Of a stretch of 64,000 nt of DNA, positions 12,425 through 24,850 are shown in pieces (the stretch's first letter is position 1; every line of letters starts with the position of its first letter). The translations under genes and the position numbers were made by a program. A model generated the notes under the pieces. The model had not been told where the DNA came from and ran no database searches. It saw nothing but the letters and a program-made list of their open reading frames with translations. Where the stretch lies: positions 3,568,217 to 3,632,216 of the forward strand of contig VWZS01002669.1 in NCBI GenBank assembly GCA_013397075.1, written 5' to 3'. Origin of the DNA: Rhabdornis inornatus (Eukaryota > Chordata > Aves > Passeriformes > Rhabdornithidae).

Positions 12425-15400
12425 GTAGGTCCACTATGGCATCCTGAGTGCTTTTGCAACAGTCAGAGTTAGCAGAAGGTGCTAATTTGTTTGTGTTATC
12501 CAGAAATCCTGTATCTGTTTAACATGAATTCAGGGAGTTCATAGAAATGGAGAAATCCCTAACGTCATCCCACCGAAGAAAATGTTAATAGCGAGAACTT
12601 GGCTAAAATTAACTTGTCTCTTCACTGTGTTTGATTAAGGCCCAGGTTTCTTCCATTAAGCTTGAGACAGAGTCACTTCCAAACTTTGTCATGTGTGGTG
12701 GCATCGAGGCTTTTCAGATGGATTTATGGTGCTCTGGCTGTTCATCTAGAGATTCTCTGGGTTCGCAAGAGCATTAGAAGAGCAGACTCTCACTGTGCTT
12801 AGCTGCAAAGTGAGAGGGAGGAAATAGAGGCATGTTTGTCCTGCGCTTCCTTCTGCACATGGGACAGTAGCAATCTGGCCATGTTACAGCCATTGTAACT
12901 TCTATAAAGTGAAAAATGTAATTGTTTGCTCCTCTGCATCCAATTTCTTAAAATATTCTATAAACACTATAGAACTGTTGCAGGCATAGTGTATTCCCTG
13001 TTTTACATCTAGGACTAACACTATACAGAGCCATATTATCTACCCCACTACTGAAGAGTAACCTATAACCTATAGAAGAACCAGAGATTAAATCAACAGT
13101 GCCAGATTTTTGAATGTGTTAAATAAATGCAACAGCCGTAGTCTATGGGTACTCAAGAGCTTTGCCTGAGCAGGTTTTGAACTTGGACTCTTGTCTCTTT
13201 AGAAGTAATTACAATCAACCAGCATTCAAAAATGTAGCTTTGATAAAATGCAATTTATGCTAAATTCAAAATTTTAGTTTAAAAAAAGACAGAACTATAT
13301 AAAAATCTTGAGAATCTATATACGTCCAAAGTTTGAACTAACATTTAACGTGGTTTTAATGTCTCTAAACTATCGGTGTGAATGCTGAAGTGAAATCTGC
13401 AATGACTGCTGCTATAGTACAAAAAATCTTATGCAAGAGTAGACTTTATTGAAATCACAGAGAGATGCAGAGTTAAAAGGGGTGTTTTTACATATATTAT
13501 CATATATATTTGTTCATTAACTCCAAAACTGTTGTTGTATATATTATTCTGATTCAATTACCAGAAGTGTCATCTTCAGTGAAATAATTCTTTCCTTAAA
13601 GCAGTTAACTTTAATCCACTGCCTTAAATTTTGTGACCCAAATTTGTGAGTCAATATACCTGCCATTCTTCTTCTGAATTGCTTTTGTAAGCTAAAACTA
13701 GAATATGCATCAAATGTGTCTTTCTGTTGAAATTCTATGTTGTGATAAGTGTCCTGACAGGCTTCAGACTGGGTCAGTGCTACCTATTCAGCAGCCTGAG
13801 GATTTCTACTTCTTATCTGAAACTGATAAAACTTTATTAATGCTCAGATGAGGTAGAGATTTATGATCCAGTGTAGTTTCACAAGATTCACAAAGGTTTC
13901 TTCTAGGTAATCCTCAATAAGCCTTTCCTTTTAGATATAATGCCCGGAGATTACTGATTTCCAAAGCTTTGCTTTTCCCGTGAGGCATGTAGTCCTTAAC
14001 CAAAGCACCTGAAAGGATGCCTAAAGTACCTAAATCATTAAATGATTAATAATAGTGGCACTAGGATTGTTGTTTTTTGTCCTTCCAGTGCAGAATATTT
14101 GTAAACAGTTTTGTTGTGAGGAATGGCAGCCTGCTCAAAAATCGGAGTTTACCTTGAGGACTTTAGTACTCTGAGGTTTGTAACTGCAACAGTTCTTCTT
14201 GTTGAAGTAGTTTATAAACTTCAAAGGCTTCTGGTCTCTTCATTGCAACAATATCACCCATTGATCCATCCAGCTCTGCTTTCATAGGCATTGTCTTTTA
14301 GTCTGGAAAATACTTCAGCCAGAGCTTGCTCTCTTTCTTTAACTCTCTTTCCACTCATGGCTGAAAGTTCTACTCCTGCCTGTAGTTTTACCCTTGAAAT
14401 ACCTATGTTACAATCTACAGAGACAGAAAAGAAGGAACAAAAATAGAATCAACATATTAAAAAGAAAACAAATGTCTCAAAGCATCTTACCAGGAGACTC
14501 CTCAAGATAGTTTTTAAGCAATGCCATCATTCCCACATCAGGCAGCTGACCCTCAGCAGTACTGTGGTAACACAGATTGAACAGCAGCTGATTTTTTTTG
14601 CACCTTTACTTATCAGTGAAGAGACATGCTGATGACTAATTGCATAATTGCAAATAAACAAAAACTTACTCTAATCTTCAGGATGTCAAATCTCTCTTTA
14701 AAGAGACAACAGGCAGCTGAGGAGGAGGAGAACCTTCTGGTAGAAGTTTTCTTTCTTCTTACAGGAGGTTATGGCACCAGGGAAGCTGCAGCTGGAAAAG
14801 ACATGCTGGGTATCTCTATTTTTAAGACTAGATTAGTCCTTTCCTTACTTTTCTCAGTCAACTGTTTTACCTAAGCCAACTTTCCTATAAGTTGTCTTTC
14901 TAATGTACAGCAGCTGCTGTAATCACTTCCCACCATCTCATGAAATATGCAGATAAGTTGGGAAAAGCAGAGGATAATTTGAGAAGACACTATCCCATCA
15001 CAAATCAGCAGGCTCAGAAATGGACCCTGGGTCTTGTCCTCCAAAATAGTATCTGAGAACTCATGAGGAAAATTTCTATCTGATAAAGCTGACATTGACA
15101 AGTGGCCTTTAGCTGACACTGTAATGGGACAGAATTTCTAATAGAAGGGGTATTTCTAACAATCTACTTTTTTTTAAGTGGGATAAATCAAGTTAAAATG
15201 CAGAGCCGACTGAAAAGCTAGCATTGTAAGGGAAAATGATCTCATGACAGGCAATTGGGATCCATAAATGTTTTAAAAATAAGGTCAAAAATTCATTTTA
15301 AATAGGCCTGCTATTCTCTCATCATCCATTCCTCCCCCCTGCATCCATTTTCCAATTCTCTTCTGTTCTTCTCATCTGTTGCTGGATGAATTTTTTGCTC

Positions 15401-18400
15401 TCTTGCGCCTTCATTCTGCTTTCTCTTCCCCACAGTCTATTCCTTTTCTTTTTGTAAGAAACTGAATAATTCAGTTTGGTGTGTCTCCATAAACAGACAA
15501 ATGTATATAGCACTGTCTCTGCTATAGAGCCAGACCCTTTAAAATTCTTTTCCAACTCCATCGTGCTTTGGTTCGTTGTCAAGTTTTACATCCTTTGGAC
15601 TTTCTCCCCACCCCATCACCCACCCCCTCTTTTCAGGTTTGTAAATAGGATAAATGATAAACCAAATTCTGTATGGTGGATCACAAGGCTTAAAGTAAAC
15701 CTCAGCTGGTTAGCCAAAGGACAGGCTGATAATAGGTATAAATATTGTCTAGGAAAATGAATGCCTTTTGTTGTCAGTGTAAAATGAGATTACCCTAAAA
15801 TTTTCTGACAGCTAGGGAATATTGGGATGTATCAGTTCTAAAAAGAGTTTAGGTATGTGCATACATGCTCGTGTCTTAGTGGGATATCAGATATTCAAAG
15901 CACTCGTGAAGACACCCAATAAAAACCTAATCCGAGTCTTCCAAATGAGGCAGATGTTTGTGTACTATTATCATAGCTGCAGTATCAGTCAGACCCTGAA
16001 AGAACTGTGTAAGAATAAGCTGTGAGAACTTCGTCTCTCTGGGAGCTGGAAGGCTTTTTCACAGGCAGGCTTTTTCAGGCTTTAGAGTCGCAGCCTAATA
16101 GCAGATCATGAGAAATAGCTAAGGAGCTGTCAAGAGAGAGCATGCAGTTAGCATCTGCACTTGTATTTAAGGGCATTTAAATAATGAGGAATTAATCATC
16201 TATTTGAGGATTTGCTTGGATTGTCTTACAGACTTTGTACAAATCCAGTTACTTAAAACATCAATTCTTTCCTTCAGGATGGCAGTAAATCCTTGAAACT
16301 TTATCTTTTTAATGTACATTAAAGGACTACATGTAACGCCAGCCACATTGCAAATAGTTCTTCACCTGTTAGTGAGCAGCTTCACCGTAGAGAGCTTTGA
16401 GTTAACTGGTTCTAAAAGCCATTTCCTTATTTGCAGACAGGATTTGCAAGCTTGTAAATAACCTAAAGATACAAGAAAAACTGTCTCTGGATACTGGCTG
16501 TGAACATTTCAATTGAAACAAACCTGTAATGCACTGAGTTTTGTCAGTTCCCAGTTGAGAGTAGGAAAAAAGAATCATGCCTGTGTGTGTTAAAGGCCAC
16601 GTACTTTATTGTGTGCCTGGCAGGATTCCAAGCCAAAAAATCAACGAGAACAAAGAAAGGAGCATTAATAACTGCATTATTTTTCCATAATGTGTCAAAG
16701 GGTTCTGCGCTTCCTTCAGGATGAATAAGGAGCTGTTTGTACTTTTCATGATCAATTAATTCCATGTTCAGGATGTTGCATTTCAAATAGGTTAGCTTCC
16801 TAAAGCACACAAACGTTTGTGTTGGACTATGGTTAGAAACCAGAATTCCAGCTTCTAGAATAGTAACATTCCCGTCTTCTAGCGCAATGGGAAAAGCTGA
16901 CCATTTTATATGAAACCATATAGCAGAAACTGATGCAAATTCCAGACTTTCTGAGTCCACAGACTATTAGTAGAAAACATTAAATAAAAAGAAAAGAGAA
17001 AAGAGAATACAATAATGTATTTAAAGTATAGCTGCTTTGAAAAATACAGATTGGAAGTATTTGTTGTTAGAATACTAATTAAGAGAGTACACAAAACATT
17101 TTATTAGAATGTGTGATTGACTTACTGATCAAGAACTTTTTATGGTCCCAAATTATCTCTGCTTAATGAAGGTTTCAGATAGGGATGTATTGTACAGGGC
17201 TGTTCTAACTAAGCAGAGTGATTTTGAAATTTACAGGCCAGCTTTTTGGGGTAGTTTTGGGGGGAAATTATTTGGGAGAAATCCTCGCCAAACCTCATGT
17301 GAAAAATAAACTATTCCAAATGGCACATGCGAGGAGAGCCAAATTTGATTCCATTAATACTAGTAATAAAGTGTGACTTCTATAACTTGTTTGGAATCAT
17401 TCCTACTTACACAAAGGTTAGATTTGGCACAGATTATCTGAACCAGAGGGGAGTCTGAAATGCTCATGTCTTCATGCATACACTTTGTACATGCTCTCAT
17501 TTACCAGGGGAAACAGTTCTGGTGCCATATGTCGTCTTATCAAAGCTCATCGGTACTGTTTATACCCTGCATTATGTGAATTCCAGAAATTCATCATGCC
17601 ATCTATTCCACAAGGTGCCTCTGCATACAGCTGGGTTTTGTTGTTTTTCAGTGCAGGGGGGTGATTCTGAGGAAGAAAAACACTAAGCATTTCTCTTATT
17701 TCATACAAGTCGCTGAAAGAAATCAGACAAAAACATGTGGTGCTGCCAGGCTGTGGCTGTCCTTGCAGGCTCACAGTACTGAGAGATTCCAAATGTGCCA
17801 GCAATCATGTCCCTTGCAGTTAGGACGGGTTCTTCTGATACTGCCCAAATGGAGGATTTGAGTGGGGCGTTGCAGCGATCATGACAGCTGCCATGTATCA
17901 ACTTGATATGATATGAAGGGCCCTAGAGGTTTTTCATTGTATACATTTTGCCTGATTTGCCAGTATGTTAAGGGAGGCAAGAAACAAATCTCTAACTGAT
18001 AATTATATTGATGAGGGGAGTTTGTGAGTAGGTAATCCATGCTGTTTAGTATGCTGAGCAGTTACTGTGTTTGAGCACATAGCCCACAGCTCTGCAGCTT
18101 TTATCTGTTGGCTTTTTATTCTGTGGGGCAGAGAAGACGGGCACAAAGAACCTTTCTGGGGCTAGCTGTAATCTGGCTTGACTGCAGTTCTCAGTAGTAG
18201 CTGTGTTTTCGCAGTTTACTTTGGGTTTGGCAAGCTCCTGCCAGTACAGGCTTCAACAAGTTTCTGTCTCCTTGTTGGTCACTCTGTAGACAGGGAGCTG
18301 TGCGGCCACTTTCTCCGAGCATGTGTGCACACTCTGCCAGATCTCAGGCCAGCATCACGTGGGGAGGCTGGAAGAGGACTGAGATTTTAACACGGAGCCT

Positions 18401-20926
18401 TCGCACATGGAGCTGCCAAAGCCAGTGCTTTGCACCCTGAGCTTTCCCTCCCTTCCTCAGCCTCAGTGATGCTTCTCTGTGACAGCTTGGTCCCAACCCC
18501 CCGGCAGCTCAGTGCCCCACACACCAACAGAATCAAATACAGCTGCTCCTGGGTCTTACTACAGGGGAGGGAGGAAAGAGAGCTTCCTTTTAAAATTGAC
18601 CTCCTCTTCCTCAGGCCATTAGTAAGAGGCCTGCTTCGACTTCTTGGAAGGGGGCCCCAGTTACAACACTCATTTTTTAATCACAAGACAAGTCTCTTAT
18701 GCCACTGAAATTCGTGTCTGAAGCTAAGCATGCACTTAGGTATTTATTGGGTAAGGCCAGAAATCAGGCCTCAAACCTGACCCCCTTCAGGCACAAGCTT
18801 TGGCTTTTGCTACCAGGTATCCGGTGCATTTGTCAAATAGATGCTGACATGGTTGACTTCTCCTTCAGTTCTTACAGCTTAATTTCCCTGGGTCATGTTC
18901 ACGTTCAGTGTTGCTGATTAAAAAGAAATCTCCTCCCTAGAACATACCTATGATCCAAAGAGTAGCCTGGCTGCTGTTGTCCCAGGCAGCACCCCCTTTC
19001 CTGAAGATGCTGGTCACTGTCCAGCTCTGCCTGCTAGGGATAATATCCTGCTAAAACATAGAGTGGTTTGGACAAAGGACTGCAAAATTTGTCCAATTAA
19101 CATCAGGGAAAGCAGAATGACCTCAGTGAGGCAAACAGCAATGATTGCCCAGTGTGTGCAGAACTTGGGGGTCAAGGGTTGAGCTTGAAAGAAGCTGGGT
19201 CGAGTAATACAACTATGTCGTTGAGGCTGTTAGAGAGCCCAGATCTTGTGTTTGTTATAGTTAAATATGTGACAGAAGCCAACTGAAATAATGGACTTTT
19301 CATTACTTTTGATTCCTGGATTGAGTTCTTCTGTTGTATAACTGTGCAGCACTTCTCGTTACTGCAGCGCAAGATCTGAGGTGGAGGCCTTGGGTCTTTT
19401 TGAGTTTTGCTGAAGTTCCTCACTGCAAAATGCATTAGCAGAACTGCTTGTTAAATTCCATCCTAGGTGCAGCTTCAGCAGTCAGGGTCTCAGTGCTCTG
19501 GCTACATTGTTGTCTTGCAGTCAGAAAAACAGTAAAAAGTTCAAGATTTTTTCACAGCCAAGGTGTGAAAAGTAATTAGAATGTATCGCTGGGTGCTGGG
19601 TAAAAGCAATTATCTGTGAATATATAAAGGCCCTATTTTTCTCAACAAAAAGGCGACATTGCTATAATTATTTAAAATGAAAAAGAAAGTCAGTGACTCA
19701 GACATGGAGAGATTGGGTGGATAACTTTATTAGTTCCCGGTCTAAGGTCTGTAGTGCAGATGCTAATCTAATATCAAGACTGCATTAAAATAAAGTACAA
19801 AATATGGAAAAAGAGAACTGCATTTACCCTGTAAGGCTGGTGCTGGCCATAACTTTGACTGCTCTGCTCAAGGCCAGCTCTCTTCAATGTTCAGCTCCGA
19901 GTGTGGCTCTTAAAAAACACTGGAAAAGGGAGCACTAGTATGTTCCTTCTTGCTCCATACGGAATCTGACTAGAACACATTCCTGCTATCAAATGTGCTG
20001 AGTTTTGAGACATTCTGCTGAAGTTAGTGATCACTTTAATCTTTGTTCGCATTTGGTTTTATAAAACTTCTTCAGTGTTCTTGCTTGGTTTAGTAAATTG
20101 AATTTGTAAACAGAAATTTCTCAATGCAGAATGGCACCATGCAGCCTTATCTGAAGGGTTGACTTTGATTTTATTTTTTTGGTGTGTTTTTGAGACACTA
20201 ATCAAGGGGTTTTTTACATTAAACAAGTGTTTTTGACACTGAACATTAAGAAAGCAAGTGCAACACCTACTCCTGCCTGTGTTTTTGCTGCTTTTTCCTC
20301 ATCAAATGGCCTGACTGCTGTGTTAAATGTCATGTTGCCCAATATTAAGTAGAGTCATTCCAGCTGAACAGTGTGTCGTAAGTCCTGTATGATAGGAGAT
20401 ACTGAGTCTTCTGTAATCCAGGTGATATTGGAATGTCTGCCTTGGAAGCAGAAATATGAGTTCTGACCCTGCTGCCTCAAAGGGTGTCCTGCTGTTCAGG
20501 ACAGATGATACGTGAATATCCCAGAGTAGCATAGATTTCATACAGTAGTATATCAAATTTAGCATGTAAGTTGTGAATGCGTACAACTGAGCAGCAGGAT
20601 AAATACAGTTATCTCCTCTACAGTGCAGTCTGGTCACCAATTAAAAGGTCTTTCTAGATTTAGTCTATTCATCCGTTTTCTTGCTAGGCTGGAATAATGA
20701 TTGTCAAAATTACTATTGCAAATAATGTCCTTCTGTGTTAGGAATGCCAGTGCTGCACATGACAACAAACAATGGCAGTATCTCTGAAGGAACTCCAGGG
20801 AAGCGTGGATCAGGTTATGCTTTCCACCATCAGCTATTGCAAGAAAAGTCAGAGTAACAGATACCTAGAGTGAAAATTTGACTTTGAAGTTACTGTGTGA
20901 CTCAAAATGGAGTCACTTGGATTCAA

Positions 20927-21002
20927 CTGTAGAATGTAATTTCATATAACCATGCTTACTTGTAATGCAGTAAGCATGGTTGTATTAAATGATATTCTAT
21001 AG
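20927..21002 (+). ncRNA. Candidate intronic miRNA-like hairpin
   Basis: Positions 20927-20960 and 20969-21002 pair as two 34-nt arms around an 8-nt loop (tgtaatgc). The inner 13 bp, aaccatgcttact with agtaagcatggtt, are perfect. Read as + strand RNA, the other positions give only two mismatches (20938/20991 and 20943/20986) and three G-U wobbles (20929/21000, 20936/20993, 20947/20982). On the - strand these wobbles become C-A mismatches, so the fold favours the PARD3B sense strand. Length, stem and loop resemble an intronic pre-miRNA. A palindromic MITE remnant is the main alternative. I do not recognise a known miRNA. Confidence 0.4.
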
Positions 21003-22323
21003 GTCATAATTTGATGATAACTTCTTCAAGATAAGATAAAAATTTTTAATTTGAAATACTTGCCTGTGCCTTCCATCCCTCGCCTGCCATCATCAAAACA
21101 AAGTTATTCTGACAATCTAAATTCAATCTTTCCTGTGGAATGATTATAGGAGAATTTAGCAAAATGCTATTTAGTGATACCCACCAGTGGATCAGTAGGA
21201 ACATTTACATTTGCGTTTGAAGCTAATTTTTAATGGATTTCTCTTAATTTGCTCGGAAGATACCTGTCAAGTTAGCAATTAAACTGTAATTTGGTCACTG
21301 AGGTGTTTACATGGATTAATAGATCTCTCTCTTAAGCGTATGCTCCTGGGTTTGAAATAACAGCTATACTGCGTGGTAGCATGACCCCACTTGAGTTTCA
21401 CACACATATGCACAAAATCAAATTCCATCACATTTTAATGCAAATTTTACCTTTGCAAATGATGGCCTGAAAAGAATGAGTTTCCATGGTAACCTTAGGG
21501 AACACATAACCTGTTTATCATAACTTCTCCTGAAACAAGACAGGGGGTGGGGAGCATGCTTTGATGTCAGCTATATTTTTCTGTAGACAGCATTCTGCTC
21601 TAGCACATATAGAGAATTTACCAAAATACTTGCTTACTGTCCTAAATGAACTTTTTTTTCTGTTCTTAGAAACAAAAGCAGTTATATGGAATAACACAGG
21701 AGGTAACTGCAATAGACAGTATTCAACTCCTTAACTGACCTTTCAGCTCCTGTCTATCATTTGACAATTAGGTCAGCATTTTGACAGACCTATCAGAAAT
21801 TAATACTTAACAGATCTCTTCCATCACTTTATCTTATCTTGCTTTCCCTCCCTGCTTTAAACTTAGCCCTCAGGTATCCCTGATGCCTTTCAAAGCCACT
21901 TTTTTTTTTCTTGTTCTTTCACTTCACTGCTGAAAGTACTTTTTTGAAAAAAGCCTTGAAATATCTCTGACTCCTACATTTTGGAGCTACCACGGAAAAG
22001 AATATATTGATTATACTTCACATTCAGTGCTGACTTTTGGAGTTGAGGTGGTGGCTCCTGGAGCTGCCATTAGCAAGAGTGACTTTGATGGCTGTGAGCA
22101 TCTGTAAGGTTGTATTTGTCCTGCAGATGCACAGTAACTCCTGGCTAAAGGAAAGTATGTCTGCAACATTTTTTTAAGGTCATTAGGAGTAAGGAACAGA
22201 TGTTGAGGTTTTTCAGAATGCTGCTTTGAAGTGCCACTTAGGAGTCAACTGACAAGACTGACCCTATAGGCAGTGATTTTTGGGACTGGAACACAGAGGA
22301 ACCATTGCCCACAGTTACCCATC

Positions 22324-22478
22324 TGGTATCCATCTGGTACCAGCAAACAACAGACAGTACCAAATCACAGGAAAACTGTACCAACTGCTAAATTGGTATC
22401 AGCAAGCGAAGAAGGTCACCACCCAACAGCAGTTGCAAGCAGGAGAAACAATGTCTGTAACATTTACAGACTGGTATC
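22324..22478. repeat. Cluster of TGGTA(T/C)C motifs in both orientations
   Basis: The heptamer TGGTATC or TGGTACC occurs at 22324, 22335, 22394 and 22472, and the inverse GTACCA at 22357 and 22378. Two copies extend to a 14-mer (tggtaccagcaaac at 22335, tggtatcagcaagc at 22394; 12 of 14 identical). Two frames stay open across this stretch but neither resembles a known protein. It may be a degenerate tandem repeat. Confidence 0.5.
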
Positions 22479-22574
22479 TGAAGATCCGGAGGAACCTGAT
22501 GCCATAGCATATGGAAAGCAATTCCTGTCTCTAAGCCTGCTTATGCTGATGTTGTTTGCTCAGTATTAATCCAG

Positions 22575-22615
22575 GTTTGGGGGGGTTTTTTGGGTTTGTT
22601 TTTTTTTTTTTTTTT
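22575..22615. repeat. G7 run followed by a T17 homopolymer
   Basis: A TTT-G7-T6-GGG stretch is followed by 17 consecutive T (22599-22615). On the - strand this reads as an A-tail, so it could mark the end of a retroposed sequence inserted in antisense. No recognisable body lies upstream on that strand. Confidence 0.8.
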
Positions 22616-24800
22616 GTTAACCATATTGAATTTGCAGTGTGGAGAGCTTTTGTCACAATGCCATTGAGAGAGCGCCTCTCTTTATTGGCATCTGTGTTTA
22701 ACAGGATTATGGTGGATTTAATACCCTGTGCTACAGACTAACCATTCAAATTCTAGGAGTACTGTTCCATAGTGGTGTCAAATCACAGTGAAAGGAGTTG
22801 AAGTTAACTTTTAACTCCGTGACGATTTACTCTGCAGCTTTTCTTTGATGTGAAGTATTCTTGGGGAGAGCTGTGGCAGGAGGTTGTTTTCCAATTTTAC
22901 TGCCATCTTCCTCTTCTTCCCTTTGGTCATTTTCCCCCTTCTTCCTCCTTTTCTTTGCTTGAAGCAGTGTGCTGGTTTGTACAGTAGCTAAGTGCATAGA
23001 ATGCAATAATACAACAGTGAGAGATTTAGTGCCTCTAGGTGCTACCCCTTCTACTCTTGAGGACCTCCAGCAAGGCATGATTTTATAGACAATGAAAGGC
23101 TTGCTCTCCCCTGTGAAGCTGCCTGCCTGCAGGAAGCTTTTCACTGTCTATTTCCAGTACTTGCTCTGCAATTTAGTTCCATGCCCTGCTATTTCCCCCT
23201 TCCCTCCCTCTTTTCTTCCCTGACATACACATGTATATACCCCCTACGTGCACATTCAGCACCAGCACCAGGTGTAGGTAGACACTGCAAAATAGCATTA
23301 TGTCAATGTGTGAGTTAAAACGCTCAAAAATACACCAAACATTTTCATTTTGCCATCCTCATCATAAATGGAAATATTGATCTGTCCTCTGTTTGCTTTC
23401 CAGGTACTGACACTGTCATTTCATTTTCCCTAAAAAGAGCACAAGCTCATAGCTGAGCTGCAAAGCATGGACATTACACCCTGGCATTGGTGCCAAGAAC
23501 TCTGCTGACTTAGCTAGAGAAAGATGCTGAAAGCCTGACTTTGAGAGAAAATTCAATTCAATTCACTTCATACAATGTCTCTCATGAAGTATTTCAAAAT
23601 GCCTTATATGAGGAGATAACATAATGAGAAAATGCTTTAGAGAGCTGGGTGTTCAGATAGCAAGACAAAATGATACACAACAATGAACTGGAGTAAAAGA
23701 AAAGACGACTGTCATTTAAAAGCAGTAATCATCTGGATAAGTAGTCTTGTAAACTAATTACAGTGAGAAGAGAAGCAAAGAATGCAAGACTGGGAGGAAC
23801 AAGAAACAGCTTAGTTTCAAACAGGCTAAAGCAGAGGACTGGTTTCATGGAGGGAGAGGAATTACGCACAGTATTGTAGAACAGCTAAAGGAGTCCTGCT
23901 TTAGAAATGTATCCACACATATTGATTGGTATGCTGTATATTGCATCACAAGTGTATCTCTGTGACAGGTTAAGTTATTCTCTTTAGTGGCTGGGAAGAG
24001 ATTAATTACTTTGGCCTGGTTCAGGAGAAGAGCAATTGAAATGCCTCCTTGTAGTAGGAAAGAATCAATGCTGATGGGTGCTGTGGGTTTTTGGGCTTTT
24101 TGTTTTGTTGCTTTCAAGATTTTCTCTCAACTCAAAGGAAACTTCTGTTTGCCTCTAATTTAAGAATAGGTTTGCAAGTGAGGGTGTTGCAAATCTGGTG
24201 CTCATTAAAGACAATTAAGAGATAGAATTAACCAAAACATATTATACAACTAATGGAAAAGGAAGCCACCCACAGAGACAGACACAGGCCAGGAAATGAT
24301 CTCATTTTGCTTGGTCAAAGGAAACCATAGTTCTCCAGCACAGGGATCGGGGCATCGTGGAGGGAGGGTTCAGAAAGCAGAGTATTTTCTTTGTGGGACT
24401 GTGCAAAAACACTTTGCAATTCTGGCTTCACCTCCATCTTTGCTGTTTTCTCTCTCTTTAATGTTGCAAGATACAGCAAATGCTGAGAGCTTGTTTTCTT
24501 CAAAACTAAGGCAATTGCCATGTTTTTAAACTGTTATGGGAACAGCCTGTTTCCCTTTTAAAGTTCCCATCTGTGTTTGTATTTCCCTCAATCTATTGCC
24601 GTTACAGAGAATTTTCTGCTTCCTCTGAATCTAAACCATTAGTTTCACCTCCTTGAACAAGAGGTAGGGCATTACCAAGGAGGAAAAGTAAATCCTGATA
24701 TAATCAGCCCTGCTTAATTCCACCATGGAACACTGCTGTTTTCAGTGTTCCTGGTGTTCGTTGCATAGGGAGAAGGGACAAGTGACTCTGAGTATGTACA

Positions 24801-24850
24801 TTTGTGTGTGAGCATGTGTGTGTATGTGTATATATCTGTAGAGAGAGACA
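24801..24850. repeat. TG/TA/GA-rich simple repeat
   Basis: Imperfect (TG)n with interspersed TA units runs into gagagagaca. This is a degenerate dinucleotide microsatellite. Confidence 0.8.

Noticed and set aside
16544..16960. 138-codon - strand frame with protein-like text
   Set aside because: Several frames of this length are expected by chance in 64 kb on six frames at this AT content. No domain, splice or promoter context was seen. A translated search with no hit outside close relatives would confirm the rejection.
22273..22569. Two overlapping + strand frames (98 and 75 codons)
   Set aside because: Neither resembles a known protein, and the openness follows from the repeated motif composition of the stretch.
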